Positions 8,439 through 19,540 of a DNA stretch of 64,000 bases are shown piece by piece (the first letter of the stretch is position 1; the number at the start of each line of letters is the position of its first letter). The position numbers were made by a program, and so were the translations under genes. Under the pieces are notes generated by a model. The model searched no databases, was not told the origin of the DNA, and saw only the letters and a list, made by a program, of their open reading frames with translations. This DNA is from Chitinibacter sp046530675 (GTDB lineage: Bacteria; Pseudomonadota; Gammaproteobacteria; Burkholderiales; Chitinibacteraceae), in assembly GCF_046530675.1 (NCBI RefSeq), contig NZ_CP172558.1:310001-374000 (forward strand), written 5' to 3'.

Positions 8439-9578
8439 CTATTTTACCTTGGATTCGACAAATCTGACTAGGTTAGTCGCGACATCACCGAGTGAAATCA
8501 ATTTTTGCCGCCATTGCTGCGTGTGCAGCTGCAATTGCTGCTGATGATGCAATAAATGACGCCAGGTAGTCGCTACGTCGCCGCCGTGATTCCAGACCTG
8601 CATCATCTGTCCCAACGCGGCCAGCGAGCTGTCTGGGCTCTCGCCCAAATAGCGATTTAAAAAAGCGTCGAGTTTGTCTCGATGCGCGTCGTCGTCCTGC
8701 GGATAAATATGCCAAATAAACGGTTTGGCCGCCCATTGCGCGCGCAGGAAAGAATCTTCGCCGCGAACAAAATTAAAATCGCAACTGAGCAGCAGCCGGT
8801 CGTAATCGTCCTGCGTCAGCATCGGCAAGGGATAAACATTCAAAGCACCGCGCCGATATACCCCACCTCGGCATTGCCATGCAGTGCGCTCTGATAGATT
8901 CATAGCGAGCAATACCCTGCCTTCCGGCACCAGCAGATTAACGCGCTGCTCACCAGCGGCCAATGCAGCAAGCCAGCTTTGCAATTCGGGCGGCTCGTAG
9001 GCAAACAGCGAAATCGTCATGCCGTCCGTCAGTTCGGGACAAAGCTGCGCCAGAAAAGCGCGCGAATCGGCATTATTCCAGCGCAATTGCATTTCGCGTT
9101 GCTGCTGTTCGCTAAAAACGCCGCCGGTGCGCTCGGTAAAACCGGGGAAAAAGAAATATTTGTTCAAGCCCTGCATATCATGAACCGGAGATGGCAGGCC
9201 ATGACAGCCTTCAACCCAGTCTTCGGCGCTGAGATATTCGAGATTGACCCAGAGCGGGGACTTTGCGCGCGATTGCATTTGCGCCAGATAGGCAGCGGGC
9301 AGATGACAGGCAAACGCTTCAATGACGACGTCGGCAGCGAGCTCGTTGGCGGGAAAATCATCCTGCCAATGCCTGACCGTGACACCTTCAAGGTACTGAG
9401 TTTCCAGCGTGGCATCGATTTCCGGGCGGATTCTGGCAAAGCTCGCCAGATCGTCGACCCACAGCGTGACATCGAGCCCGAATTCACGCCCTAGCTGTCG
9501 CGCCAGCCGCCAGCAAACGCCTATATCGCCAAAATTGTCGACCACCCGGCAGAAAATTGCCCAGTTCATCGCCGTCAT
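8439..9578 (-). CDS. earP: EF-P arginine rhamnosyltransferase EarP
   Basis: About 379 residues, GT-B fold, inverting glycosyltransferase of family GT104 that transfers rhamnose from dTDP-rhamnose to the EF-P arginine. The N-terminus IFCRVVDNFGDIGVCWRLARQL contains the family's catalytic and acceptor-binding residues (DNFGDIG). The C-terminal half carries the nucleotide-sugar site (FVRGEDSFLRAQWAAKPFIW region). The ATG at 9578 has AAAGG eight bases upstream; GTG at 9587 and ATG at 9569 are alternatives. It is directly upstream of efp and probably co-transcribed with it. Confidence 0.95.
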   Translation of the reverse strand: MTAMNWAIFCRVVDNFGDIGVCWRLARQLGREFGLDVTLWVDDLASFARIRPEIDATLETQYLEGVTVRHWQDDFPANELAADVVIEAFACHLPAAYLAQMQSRAKSPLWVNLEYLSAEDWVEGCHGLPSPVHDMQGLNKYFFFPGFTERTGGVFSEQQQREMQLRWNNADSRAFLAQLCPELTDGMTISLFAYEPPELQSWLAALAAGEQRVNLLVPEGRVLLAMNLSERTAWQCRGGVYRRGALNVYPLPMLTQDDYDRLLLSCDFNFVRGEDSFLRAQWAAKPFIWHIYPQDDDAHRDKLDAFLNRYLGESPDSSLAALGQMMQVWNHGGDVATTWRHLLHHQQQLQLHTQQWRQKLISLGDVATNLVRFVESKVK

Positions 9579-9634
9579 TCGCATCACCTTTCATCGCAGA
9601 GCCCGCAGTTTAACAGCGATTTCCGAGATCAAGT

Positions 9635-10471
9635 TCAGCGACGGTTCAATGCATAACGTTCACGATCCGGGATATGGATGACCGCAGGATAGAGGCGCTG
9701 GATTTTAACCACATACTGCTGAGTTTCACGATAAGGCGGAATCCCGCGATAACGGTCTACGGCTTTTTCACCGGCGTTATACGCAGCCGAAACCAGATCA
9801 ATCCGCCCCTGATAACGATCCAGCAGCAGGCGCAGATAGCGCACGCCGCCTTTGACGTTCTGGCTGACATTGAAAACATCCTGCACATTAAAACGTGCAG
9901 CAGTTCCCGGTATCAGCTGCATCACGCCCATCGCCGATTTGGGCGAAACCGCATACGTTTGCAAGCGCGATTCGACCATCGCGATGCTCAGCGCAAAATT
10001 CGGATCGACTCCGTGCCAGCGGGCGATCTGCTCGATAATCCGCGCGGTTTTTTTCTGCTCCCGACTGAAGGTCAGCGACTGAACCGCGCCAAAGTAAAAG
10101 CGCGATTTTTCAGGTTGCACCGCAGACAGCACGCAGGGCGGCAGCTGACGCTGCTTGAGCAAAATCGTATCGAGCATTTCCTGCGCCTGCCTATGTCCCT
10201 GTTCGGCAGCCGTTGAAAACAGGCTGGCCGCAGCCTGCCGGTTTTCCGGTACACCCAAGCCAAAGGCATACAGCACGCCGAGGCGGTATTGCGCCTCGAT
10301 ATTGCCGTGTCTGGCCTGCTCGCAATAATGCACCGCCGCTTTCCAGGGGTTGCTCGACTCCAGATCGACACGGGGCTCGAACACGCTCTCGCCCGCCTGC
10401 GCCAGCGTTCCCGCAGTCAGCAAGCAGATCAGAGCAAAGAATAAATATCGACAAATCAAAGACATAATCAT
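9635..10471 (-). CDS. lytic transglycosylase with Sel1-like repeats
   Basis: About 278 residues. A signal peptide (MIMSLICRYLFFALICLLTAG..) is followed by a Sel1/TPR-like repeat region (about 45-90, ARHGNIEAQYRLGVLYAFGLG) and a C-terminal SLT domain. The catalytic glutamate is in SIAMVESRLQ, with PKSAMGVMQLIPGTA and AYNAGEKAVDRY completing the family motifs. It cleaves peptidoglycan with 1,6-anhydro product formation in the periplasm. The start at 10471 (or ATG 10465) is chosen because the 48 residues upstream in the open frame do not resemble a leader. It is transcribed away from the OmpA-like gene. Confidence 0.87.
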   Translation of the reverse strand: MIMSLICRYLFFALICLLTAGTLAQAGESVFEPRVDLESSNPWKAAVHYCEQARHGNIEAQYRLGVLYAFGLGVPENRQAAASLFSTAAEQGHRQAQEMLDTILLKQRQLPPCVLSAVQPEKSRFYFGAVQSLTFSREQKKTARIIEQIARWHGVDPNFALSIAMVESRLQTYAVSPKSAMGVMQLIPGTAARFNVQDVFNVSQNVKGGVRYLRLLLDRYQGRIDLVSAAYNAGEKAVDRYRGIPPYRETQQYVVKIQRLYPAVIHIPDRERYALNRR

Positions 10472-10689
10472 TGACCAGTCATGCACGTACCGATCTTTCC
10501 AGCTTATTCCGATATGGATCAAATTGCAGCTTGGCAAGACCAATGGTCGGTTTGAACGGCTGAAAATTCGGCAACAAAATCCGGAAAATAGCCAGCACAT
10601 CGAGCCTTGCAACAATAAAAGTTACAGACCATTCAGACAAAATATGTTCTGATTGCGCTGCTTTTCTTATGAACAGGATCAAATCAGGC

Positions 10690-11334
10690 ATGAAACAAGG
10701 CATTCTTTCGGCTTTACTGGCCATCAGCATTTCTGGCTGCGCCAATATGACTCCCGAACAGCAAGGCGCTTTGATCGGCGCGGTTGGCGGCGCGGTCGGT
10801 GGCGCGGTCATCAGCAAAACGACCGGCGGCAAACATACTGCGCGTGATGCCGCAATCGGTGCCGCCATTGGCGGAGTGGCCGGTTACGCCTGGTCATCGC
10901 ATATGGAAAAACAGCGCAAGGAAATGGAAGCAGCGGCCAAAGGCACTGGCATTGAAGTGAGCAAAACGGCCAATAACGAGCTGAAAATCGACGTGCCAAG
11001 CGATTTTTCTTTTGATACCGGCAAATACGCGATCAAGCCGAATATGCGTCCGGTGCTCGACAAGCTCGGTCAAACACTCAACCAGAACCCGGTCACGCTG
11101 GTTCGCATCATCGGCCACACCGACAGCACCGGCAGCGACGCCATCAATAACCCGCTGTCAGTCAACCGTGCCGCTGCGGTGCAAAGTTATCTGGCTAATC
11201 GCGGCGTCGCGTACAACCGCATGATGACCGAAGGTCGCGGCTCGCGCGAGCCGGTTGCCAGCAATAGCAGCGCAGCAGGTCGCGCGCAAAATCGCCGCGT
11301 CGAGATTTTTGTCGCCGAACCAGTACAGCAATAA
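10690..11334 (+). CDS. OmpA-family lipoprotein with glycine zipper (YiaD-like)
   Basis: 214 residues from the ATG at 10690, which has AGG just upstream; a start 21 bp earlier has no ribosome site. The lipobox is SISGC. A glycine-zipper segment (GALIGAVGGAVGGAV and AAIGAAIGGVAG) spans residues about 25-65, and the C-terminal OmpA domain (about 105-210) carries IIGHTDSTGSDAINNPLSVNRA and GRAQNRRVEI, the meso-diaminopimelate-binding core. It probably anchors the outer membrane to peptidoglycan. A UUCG-loop terminator follows directly. Confidence 0.92.
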   Translation: MKQGILSALLAISISGCANMTPEQQGALIGAVGGAVGGAVISKTTGGKHTARDAAIGAAIGGVAGYAWSSHMEKQRKEMEAAAKGTGIEVSKTANNELKIDVPSDFSFDTGKYAIKPNMRPVLDKLGQTLNQNPVTLVRIIGHTDSTGSDAINNPLSVNRAAAVQSYLANRGVAYNRMMTEGRGSREPVASNSSAAGRAQNRRVEIFVAEPVQQ

Positions 11335-11360
11335 TTCACCAGTTCAATGCAGAAAACTGC

Positions 11361-11390
11361 AGCCCACTTCGGTGGGCTTATTTATTTAAT
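11361..11390 (+). terminator. terminator of the OmpA-like gene
   Basis: Seven-base stem AGCCCAC/GTGGGCT closed by a TTCG tetraloop, followed by TATTTATTT. Confidence 0.85.
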
Positions 11391-11440
11391 TGATTTAAAA
11401 ATCATTCACTTAATCAAAATCAAGCCACAGTAAACCAAGC

Positions 11441-11470
11441 CTTGAATTTCATGCGGATGGCATCCATGTA
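11441..11470 (+). promoter_or_regulatory. sigma-32 (heat-shock) promoter of clpB
   Basis: CTTGAA at 11441-11446 matches the sigma-32 -35 core exactly. ATCCATGTA at 11462-11470 matches the -10 consensus CCCCATNTA in most positions, with a 15-bp spacer. The ATG of clpB lies 34 bp downstream. Assigned by eye. Confidence 0.7.
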
Positions 11471-11503
11471 TGGGTTAATCAACCGAATACCTGGAGTCGC
11501 AAA

Positions 11504-14089
<2,586 letters not shown>

Positions 14090-14110
14090 TTCCGGCTCTG
14101 ACAACAAAAG

Positions 14111-14337
14111 CCCGCCAGCTGGCGGTAATGCTGTTCACTGAAGGAATTTGACTTTAGCTCCCCCTCGCCAGCCCCCGAAGTGGAGTTGTAAAAGGGGGAT
14201 TGAGGGGGATTTGACGATATTTCAAGCGCCAAAGAAGCCCAAGCAGAGCCAAATCCCCCCTAGCCCCCCTTCGTCGAAGGGGGAACTTACAACGTATCGG
14301 CTTAAGTGAACGGTATTAGCCAGATGGCGGGTTTTTT
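14111..14337 (+). terminator. clpB terminator interrupted by a 193-bp element
   Basis: If the element and one copy of its 12-bp flank are removed, the remaining sequence forms a perfect terminator: arms CCCGCC and GGCGGG around AGCT, followed by TTTTTT. The left half is at 14111-14125 and the right half with the T run at 14319-14337. As the insert is itself palindromic, the two halves can still meet at the foot of one long hairpin. Confidence 0.75.
14126..14318. mobile_element. MITE-like element, family A, with 12-bp target duplication
   Basis: 193 bp with 18-bp imperfect terminal inverted repeats (TAATGCTGTTCACTGAAG at the left; the right end read in reverse is TAATACCGTTCACTTAAG, three differences). 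It is flanked by GCCAGCTGGCGG (14114-14125) and GCCAGATGGCGG (14319-14330), a 12-bp direct repeat with one change. Inside are two C-rich/G-rich hairpin arms found elsewhere in the window (41414, 44050, 53460). It has no coding capacity. The end sequence and duplication length recall IS4-type elements, which is inference. Confidence 0.8.
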
Positions 14338-14343
14338 GTTGAT

Positions 14344-14703
14344 CTAATTTTTTGGAATCGTTCGCACGGGCCGCACGCTGTTTTTATTCGATGGGCCACG
14401 CGAATTATCGCTCTCGAGCGATGGGCTGCTGACCGATCCGCCACCGGCCGGCGCTGGCGCGTCATCCATGCTGGAAACTGCACCGCCGGGACTATTGTCC
14501 TGATAGGCCGGAACAAACTGCCGCGGCGGAATTTTGACCGTGCTGACGCTGCCCTGCTCCTGCAACGGCACTTCGACCCCGGCGCAAGGCAGGTCGGAAT
14601 AAACGTAGCGACCTTTCGCGTCACGGCACTTGAACAGCTCGGCTGACGCCGGCTCGGCCAACAGCAGCGCGGACAAAAGCAGCAATAACAGACGGGATTT
14701 CAT
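14344..14703 (-). CDS. DUF4124-containing secreted protein
   Basis: 119 residues. A clear signal peptide (MKSRLLLLLLSALLLAEPASA) is followed by the short DUF4124 domain with its paired cysteines (LFKCRDAKGRYVYSDLPC) and a low-complexity Pro/Ser/Gly-rich tail. GGGGGG lies seven bases before the ATG at 14703. DUF4124 proteins are small periplasmic or surface proteins of unknown function, common in beta- and gammaproteobacteria. It stops seven bases from the remains of the clpB terminator. Confidence 0.85.
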   Translation of the reverse strand: MKSRLLLLLLSALLLAEPASAELFKCRDAKGRYVYSDLPCAGVEVPLQEQGSVSTVKIPPRQFVPAYQDNSPGGAVSSMDDAPAPAGGGSVSSPSLESDNSRGPSNKNSVRPVRTIPKN

Positions 14704-14833
14704 GATGATGCCCCCCAATCAATCCACACTCCAGCGTGGCCGAGGCTTTGCGCTTTGGCGAGCGGCTTTGCCGCTCAGGCCTGCCAGACGGTCAGATGAT
14801 CAATTGCAAACTGCGACCCTCATATACCATGCA

Positions 14834-14882
14834 AGGTATACAACTGCAGAGCAATTTACAAAACACCTGCAGCCATATACCC
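14834..14882. repeat. 49-bp palindromic repeat, family C
   Basis: 49 bp from AGGTATACAACTGCAG to CTGCAGCCATATACCC, so both arms carry CTGCAG and the ends are GGTAT/ATACCC. It lies in the divergent gap between the DUF4124 gene and the LRR-kinase gene. Confidence 0.85.
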
Positions 14883-14946
14883 ATCAAGCTATCAGCGCAT
14901 TTTAAAATCCCGTATCATCGCCTGCTCCTTGTTCGCGCCTGAATTC

Positions 14947-16113
14947 ATGCATACGCTGCAACAACTGCAAAGTGGCCAGCTCGCTGGCATGACTCGCCTT
15001 GACCTCGGCTGCAATCTGAGCCAATTTCCGCGCGAAATTTTCGAGTTGGCCGATACGCTGGAAGTGCTCAATCTGTCCGGCAACCAGCTATCGACCCTGC
15101 CCGACGATTTGCCGCGCCTGAAAAAACTGAAAATCATTTTCTGCTCGAATAATGATTTCACCGAATTACCCGCTGTGCTCGGGCAATGCGAGCAACTGGA
15201 AATGATCGGCTTTCGCGCCAACCGGATTCAAACGATTCCGGCAACAGCGCTACCGCTGAGCCTGCGCGCGCTGACGCTGACCGACAATCACATCACGACG
15301 CTGCCCGATGAAATCGGGCACTGCGCGCAACTGCAAAAACTGATGCTGGCCGGCAACCGGCTGACCGCGCTGCCCGCGAGCCTGGCCGGATGTAGCCAGC
15401 TCGAATTGATCCGCATCGCGGCGAACCGCTTTGCTGCGCTGCCCGAAGTCGTGCTGCATTTGCCCCGACTCGCCTGGCTGGCTTACGCCGGCAACCCTTT
15501 CTGCGCAGAACTGGAACGCCGCGCAGCCATGCACCAGATAGACTGGAACGAGCTGGAAATCGGCGTAAAACTTGGCGAAGGCGCTTCGGGGCAGATTTAT
15601 CAGGCTAGACACGGAGCAAACCATGTCGCGGTCAAACTGTTCAAATCGGCCGTCACCAGCGATGGCATCCCGCACTGCGAAATCGCCGCCAGCCTCGCCG
15701 CGGGCGCACACCCGAACCTGATTGCAGTGCACGGCCAAATCGCCAACCATCCCGAAGGCAGCGACGCGCTGGTACTCGATCTGATCGCGCCAAACTACAC
15801 CCCGCTCGCCCAGCCCCCCAGTCTGGCCTCGTGCACGCGAGATATTTATCACGCATCAACAACATTTACGCCAGCACAAGCCGAAGCCATTTACGAGGGT
15901 ATTGCCTCAGCAGTCAATCACATCAATAGTCGTGGACTGATACATGGTGATGTATATGCACATAATGTGTTATGCAATCAGGACGGTGGCGCGCTGCTCG
16001 GTGATTTTGGCGCAGCGTCGTTTTGCAGCCCGGTGCATCGGCAAGCCTTGCTCGAAATCGAGCAGCGCGCGCTGGCGCATTTGCACGCCGAATTGTCAGC
16101 ACGCACAATCTGA
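14947..16113 (+). CDS. leucine-rich-repeat protein with protein kinase domain
   Basis: 388 residues. The N-terminal half (about 1-185) holds about seven leucine-rich repeats of the L..L.L..N.L..LP type. The C-terminal half is a eukaryotic-like kinase with glycine loop GEGASGQIY, AVKLFK (ATP lysine), HGDVYAHNVL (catalytic loop with HGD in place of HRD) and LGDFGAAS (DFG). It matches the bacterial LRR-containing kinase family of unknown target. The ATG at 14947 is preferred over a TTG at 14929; no strong ribosome site is visible. The last ~20 residues are short after the DFG lobe, so the kinase is compact. A broken second copy of its kinase part lies at 17783-18020. Confidence 0.88.
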   Translation: MHTLQQLQSGQLAGMTRLDLGCNLSQFPREIFELADTLEVLNLSGNQLSTLPDDLPRLKKLKIIFCSNNDFTELPAVLGQCEQLEMIGFRANRIQTIPATALPLSLRALTLTDNHITTLPDEIGHCAQLQKLMLAGNRLTALPASLAGCSQLELIRIAANRFAALPEVVLHLPRLAWLAYAGNPFCAELERRAAMHQIDWNELEIGVKLGEGASGQIYQARHGANHVAVKLFKSAVTSDGIPHCEIAASLAAGAHPNLIAVHGQIANHPEGSDALVLDLIAPNYTPLAQPPSLASCTRDIYHASTTFTPAQAEAIYEGIASAVNHINSRGLIHGDVYAHNVLCNQDGGALLGDFGAASFCSPVHRQALLEIEQRALAHLHAELSARTI

Positions 16114-16260
16114 GGTCGCGAGCACCTGCATGCCGCTCAGCTCGCCACAACCAACGGTGAAGGCAATCGCCAGATAAGGCTTCGTTGCTGCTGCAACTGG
16201 TGTAATAAGATAGGTAGACGCCGGAAATTCTTATCTGCCATCGCCTTGCTGCGGAGTTTC

Positions 16261-17784
16261 ATGATGCCTTTGCCACGCCAAATCGAGCACGCCCTGAAAC
16301 AGCTGTCGTTCAAACGCATACTGCTGCTGGTTTTTTTGCTGCTTCAGGCGGCGAGTGCGGCGATCTACTTGCAGATTGAACGCAAACAGATCGAAGAAAG
16401 TACCGCCACAATCATTCAAAACACGACGGCTTTGCACGTCAAAAATATTCAGTTGTTAGGGCATTTGATCCGCAGGCAGCTGCTGGCCATTGGTGAATCC
16501 CATTTTCTGGCACAGACCATGAATACCGAAAGTCTGATGCATGAATTGCAGGCCGAATGGCTCGATGCGGTATTTATTCTGGATTCATCGGGCGCACTGC
16601 TCCGCGAAGGCAGCCTGTTTCCGCTAGAACAGTTACTCGATCCGGAGGTCATACAAAGCCGCTCTTTCGCCAAAGCCCCCTTTCTTCGCCTTTTTCAAAC
16701 CAAAGGCAACGCAGCCAGCGTCATTTTTATCCAGCGCCCCGGACACGAGCAAATCGGCAATGGCGGCATGATGTTTTCTCACGCGATCATCAACAAACAC
16801 AATGGCCAGCTGCTGGGCTATGTTGTCGGCTTTTTCAGCAACCGCACGCTGGACAATATCCTGGTGAGCAATGCCCGGCGCTCTGGCGTCACGCTTGGCA
16901 GTCTGGGCGCACTGGTCATTTACGACACAGCAAACAATAAGCTGCTTTATTCATCACTGGCCTCGACGCTGAAACCGGGAGATCCGTTCCTGCCACGGCA
17001 ACTGACTGACAGCCCGTACTCAACCACGATCAAACATTACATTTCCCCGCAGGATAACCGGGAAAGGCTGGGCGCTTTCGCGCCCATCAATAACGGCTGG
17101 TCGCTGGTGATCGGAATGGCATCCGACGAGTATCTGTCGAGCTGGCATATTCAGGTGGCGGTCAGCGTCGCTGTTTTGCTGTTTATGGCAACACTCCAGT
17201 GGATGTTGGTCAATTTCATCCACCGTTTCCAGATGCAGCGCGATCAGCTTGAATACGATGCGCTGCATGACCCGCTCACCGGGCTGGCCAACCGTCGCAG
17301 TTTCGATTTCTGGGCCAATACGGCGGTCAGCCGGTCAAAACGGTATATGCAGCCACTGACCTTGCTGGCACTGGATCTGGATCATTTCAAACGGGTCAAT
17401 GATACCTACGGCCATGACGCCGGAGACGCCGTGCTGACCCGGGTCGCCGAAACATTGCGCACGGTTTTGCGCGAATGCGATCTTCCGGCCCGCTTCGGCG
17501 GCGAGGAATTTATCGTCGCGCTGCCACAAACCCCGCTCCCGGAAGCTGCACTGGTGGCCGAACGGATCCGGGCGGCCATTCAGGAGCTGGTGATTTATAC
17601 CAGCGGCCAGACCCTGCAATGCACGGTCAGCATCGGCGTGGCGCTGGTCAACGGACAGGCGATCGAGGCGGCGCTCAAGGAAGCGGACGCGGCGCTATAT
17701 CAGGCAAAAGAGGCAGGTCGGAATTGCGTGATCGCACTGCGAGCAGACGCCGACAAAAACGACGAAATACCGCGGGAAAAATGA
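16261..17784 (+). CDS. membrane diguanylate cyclase with periplasmic sensor domain
   Basis: 507 residues from the ATG at 16261, preceded by GGAG. One membrane helix (about 20-38), a periplasmic domain of about 250 residues, a second helix (about 300-320) and a C-terminal GGDEF domain with an intact GGEEF active site and an RECD inhibitory site five residues upstream. It should make cyclic di-GMP and be feedback-inhibited. The sensor domain resembles CHASE/dCache types; the ligand is unknown. It sits between an intact LRR-kinase gene and a decayed fragment of the same gene, the fragment starting at its stop codon. Confidence 0.9.
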   Translation: MMPLPRQIEHALKQLSFKRILLLVFLLLQAASAAIYLQIERKQIEESTATIIQNTTALHVKNIQLLGHLIRRQLLAIGESHFLAQTMNTESLMHELQAEWLDAVFILDSSGALLREGSLFPLEQLLDPEVIQSRSFAKAPFLRLFQTKGNAASVIFIQRPGHEQIGNGGMMFSHAIINKHNGQLLGYVVGFFSNRTLDNILVSNARRSGVTLGSLGALVIYDTANNKLLYSSLASTLKPGDPFLPRQLTDSPYSTTIKHYISPQDNRERLGAFAPINNGWSLVIGMASDEYLSSWHIQVAVSVAVLLFMATLQWMLVNFIHRFQMQRDQLEYDALHDPLTGLANRRSFDFWANTAVSRSKRYMQPLTLLALDLDHFKRVNDTYGHDAGDAVLTRVAETLRTVLRECDLPARFGGEEFIVALPQTPLPEAALVAERIRAAIQELVIYTSGQTLQCTVSIGVALVNGQAIEAALKEADAALYQAKEAGRNCVIALRADADKNDEIPREK

Positions 17785-18020
17785 AGCTGACTGCGGTGCA
17801 CGGCCAAACGCTGATCACCCCGAAGGCAGCGACGCGCTGCTGTTTGATCTGATCGCGCCGCATTACCGCAATCTAGCCGCGCCGCCGAGTCTGGCCTCGT
17901 GCACACGAGATATTTATCACGCAGCAACGACATTTACGCAGTGCAAGCCGAAGCCATTTACGATGGGTATTGCCTCAGCAGTCAATCATATCAACATCTA
18001 TGGGTTAATACATGGCTAGG
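17783..18020 (+). pseudogene. decayed duplicate of the LRR-kinase gene (kinase part)
   Basis: The DNA from 17783 matches 15714-15950 of the LRR-kinase gene over about 235 bp, with shared stretches such as CTGGCCTCGTGCAC, GAGATATTTATCACGCA, AAGCCGAAGCCATTTACGA and GGTATTGCCTCAGCAGTCAA. Small indels and substitutions break the frame. It lacks the LRR part and the kinase C-lobe. It starts within the stop codon of the diguanylate cyclase gene. Confidence 0.85.
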
Positions 18021-18067
18021 TATGTGCGATCGGCCACGTGTGAATCAACATGCGATTGAAGCAATAC

Positions 18068-18094
18068 CTCCGAATTCGCTTCGCTCTTTCGGAG
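18068..18094. repeat. partial copy of repeat family D
   Basis: CTCCGAATTCGCTTCGCTC followed by TTTCGGAG. This short hairpin is shared with the longer D repeats at 24725 and 26260. Confidence 0.6.
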
Positions 18095-18184
18095 CTACGA
18101 GTTCTCAGGTAATGTGTTAGTTATGTTGGTCATTAGCTACAAAGTGTCATATTCATTAAATTGAAAAACAAGGTTCCAATAAAA

Positions 18185-18847
18185 ATGAAGAGCGTAGCAT
18201 TAGTAATTATAGTTGCATGTTCATTGGCGATAGGATTTTATGTGGGCGCTACTGAATATAAGGATGCATTTTCAGGGATCAAATGGACTGACGTAGGTAC
18301 ATTCCTTGTGACTTTCTTTGGCGTTATTTTTGGGTTCTATACTTATTTTCAGTGGTTAAATAACAAGTACAAAGAAGATGCCTATTTGGCCGCCAAGAAA
18401 TACATAGCTTCAATAGATGAAATAGAAGAGCAGTTGGATGAGTTGCTTTTCCAATACAATCACATATGTCCAGCGGCGGGTTTAGTAGTAGAAAATATTG
18501 ATATATCACTTGGGCGCATTAAGCACTTAGACAGTGTATGCAATTTATTATATCAAGCCCGCAGAAATCTAAACAAGTCGCATCGTGAATTGGAATTTTG
18601 GAATGTTTTTCTCACAAATGAATACACAAAAAAACATCTAGAGATAAATAAAGCACTAGCTAATATTAGCAGCATTTCTTACACACTTAACAATCAACTT
18701 TTTCACTTTATTAAAAGTGGCATGGAGAATACAAGTGATGTTACTCAACACAAATCCCGACTTGACGAGGAATGCAGGTTAATGCACAAATACACGCAAG
18801 AGCGCATTCAAAAAGGATTTCAAGTCATATTTGAATTCAATAAATAA
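18185..18847 (+). CDS. hypothetical two-helix membrane protein, AT-rich
   Basis: 220 residues from the ATG at 18185 (AAGG 11 bases upstream; a TTG at 18161 is also in frame). Two membrane helices at the N-terminus (about 3-22 and 37-58) precede a helical, charged cytoplasmic part of about 155 residues with two cysteines and many Lys/Glu/Asn. I do not recognise a family. The gene is clearly richer in A+T than its neighbours and has codon use unlike them, which suggests acquisition by transfer. It follows the decayed kinase copy and a hairpin repeat, so the whole 17.8-18.9 kb segment looks like an accessory scar. Confidence 0.65.
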   Translation: MKSVALVIIVACSLAIGFYVGATEYKDAFSGIKWTDVGTFLVTFFGVIFGFYTYFQWLNNKYKEDAYLAAKKYIASIDEIEEQLDELLFQYNHICPAAGLVVENIDISLGRIKHLDSVCNLLYQARRNLNKSHRELEFWNVFLTNEYTKKHLEINKALANISSISYTLNNQLFHFIKSGMENTSDVTQHKSRLDEECRLMHKYTQERIQKGFQVIFEFNK

Positions 18848-18940
18848 TAAAATATGTACTTAATTTCCAATGAACAAGAGTCCGTTATGGGCCGAATACC
18901 GCCACCCAAACCGACAGGCATCCAGCTCCGTAGCAGCCAC

Positions 18941-18968
18941 AAAAAAGCCCGCTTTCGCGGGCTTTTTT
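18941..18968. terminator. bidirectional terminator
   Basis: A perfect hairpin AAAAAAGCCCGC-TTTC-GCGGGCTTTTTT between the AT-rich orphan gene (plus) and the DUF934 gene (minus). The tracts allow use in both directions. Confidence 0.9.
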
Positions 18969-18985
18969 CAATGAAACTGAACCGA

Positions 18986-19540
18986 TCACGCGGCGACCGC
19001 GCGGCGGCGGAATAGCGGGTTGGGCTGGTCTACGCTTGACTGGTAAAACTCGGTGAAGTCGTCAATGCCTTTGGCCGCTTCAACGATGTCTTTGTCGCTG
19101 CGAACGTCAAAAGCATTAAAGCCACAACGCGCCAGATAGTTGATCGTGTCCTTGAACACATCGCCAACGGCGCGTAATTCGCCTTTAAAGCCATAGCGCT
19201 CGCGCAGCAGGCGGCCAATCGAGAAACCACGGCCATCGGTGAAGGCCGGGAAATCGCAGGCAATCATCGCAAAGGTATTGGCGTCAACTGGCAGACTTTC
19301 CGGCTCGTCGTCCGGCGCGAAGCAGACTGCGACTTCACGGCCAGCGAGTTCATCGCGCCCAGCTTGCGTTGCATATAGTCCTAGCCAGTATTGGTATGGA
19401 AGCAGCACTGCGCCTGACTCAGGAACAGATACCCCACCTTCTTCGTCAGCCACAACGCGAATCCAGCGGTTATCGACGATGTCGCGATTAACGATTACTT
19501 GACGAGGTGTCGCCGCTTGAGACATTGATTGATCAGACAT
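18986..19540 (-). CDS. DUF934 protein of the sulfite-reduction operon
   Basis: 184 residues from the ATG at 19540, which has GGAG nine bases upstream and overlaps the cysI stop by 8 bp. It matches the DUF934 family (Rossmann-like core with FAMIACDFPAFTDGRGFSIGRLLRERYGF and GFNAFDVR). Members sit almost always beside the ferredoxin-type nitrite/sulfite reductase in betaproteobacteria and are presumed to assist it; the biochemical role is not established. The open frame reaches 19660 inside cysI but those residues are not family-like. Confidence 0.9.
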   Translation of the reverse strand: MSDQSMSQAATPRQVIVNRDIVDNRWIRVVADEEGGVSVPESGAVLLPYQYWLGLYATQAGRDELAGREVAVCFAPDDEPESLPVDANTFAMIACDFPAFTDGRGFSIGRLLRERYGFKGELRAVGDVFKDTINYLARCGFNAFDVRSDKDIVEAAKGIDDFTEFYQSSVDQPNPLFRRRAVAA

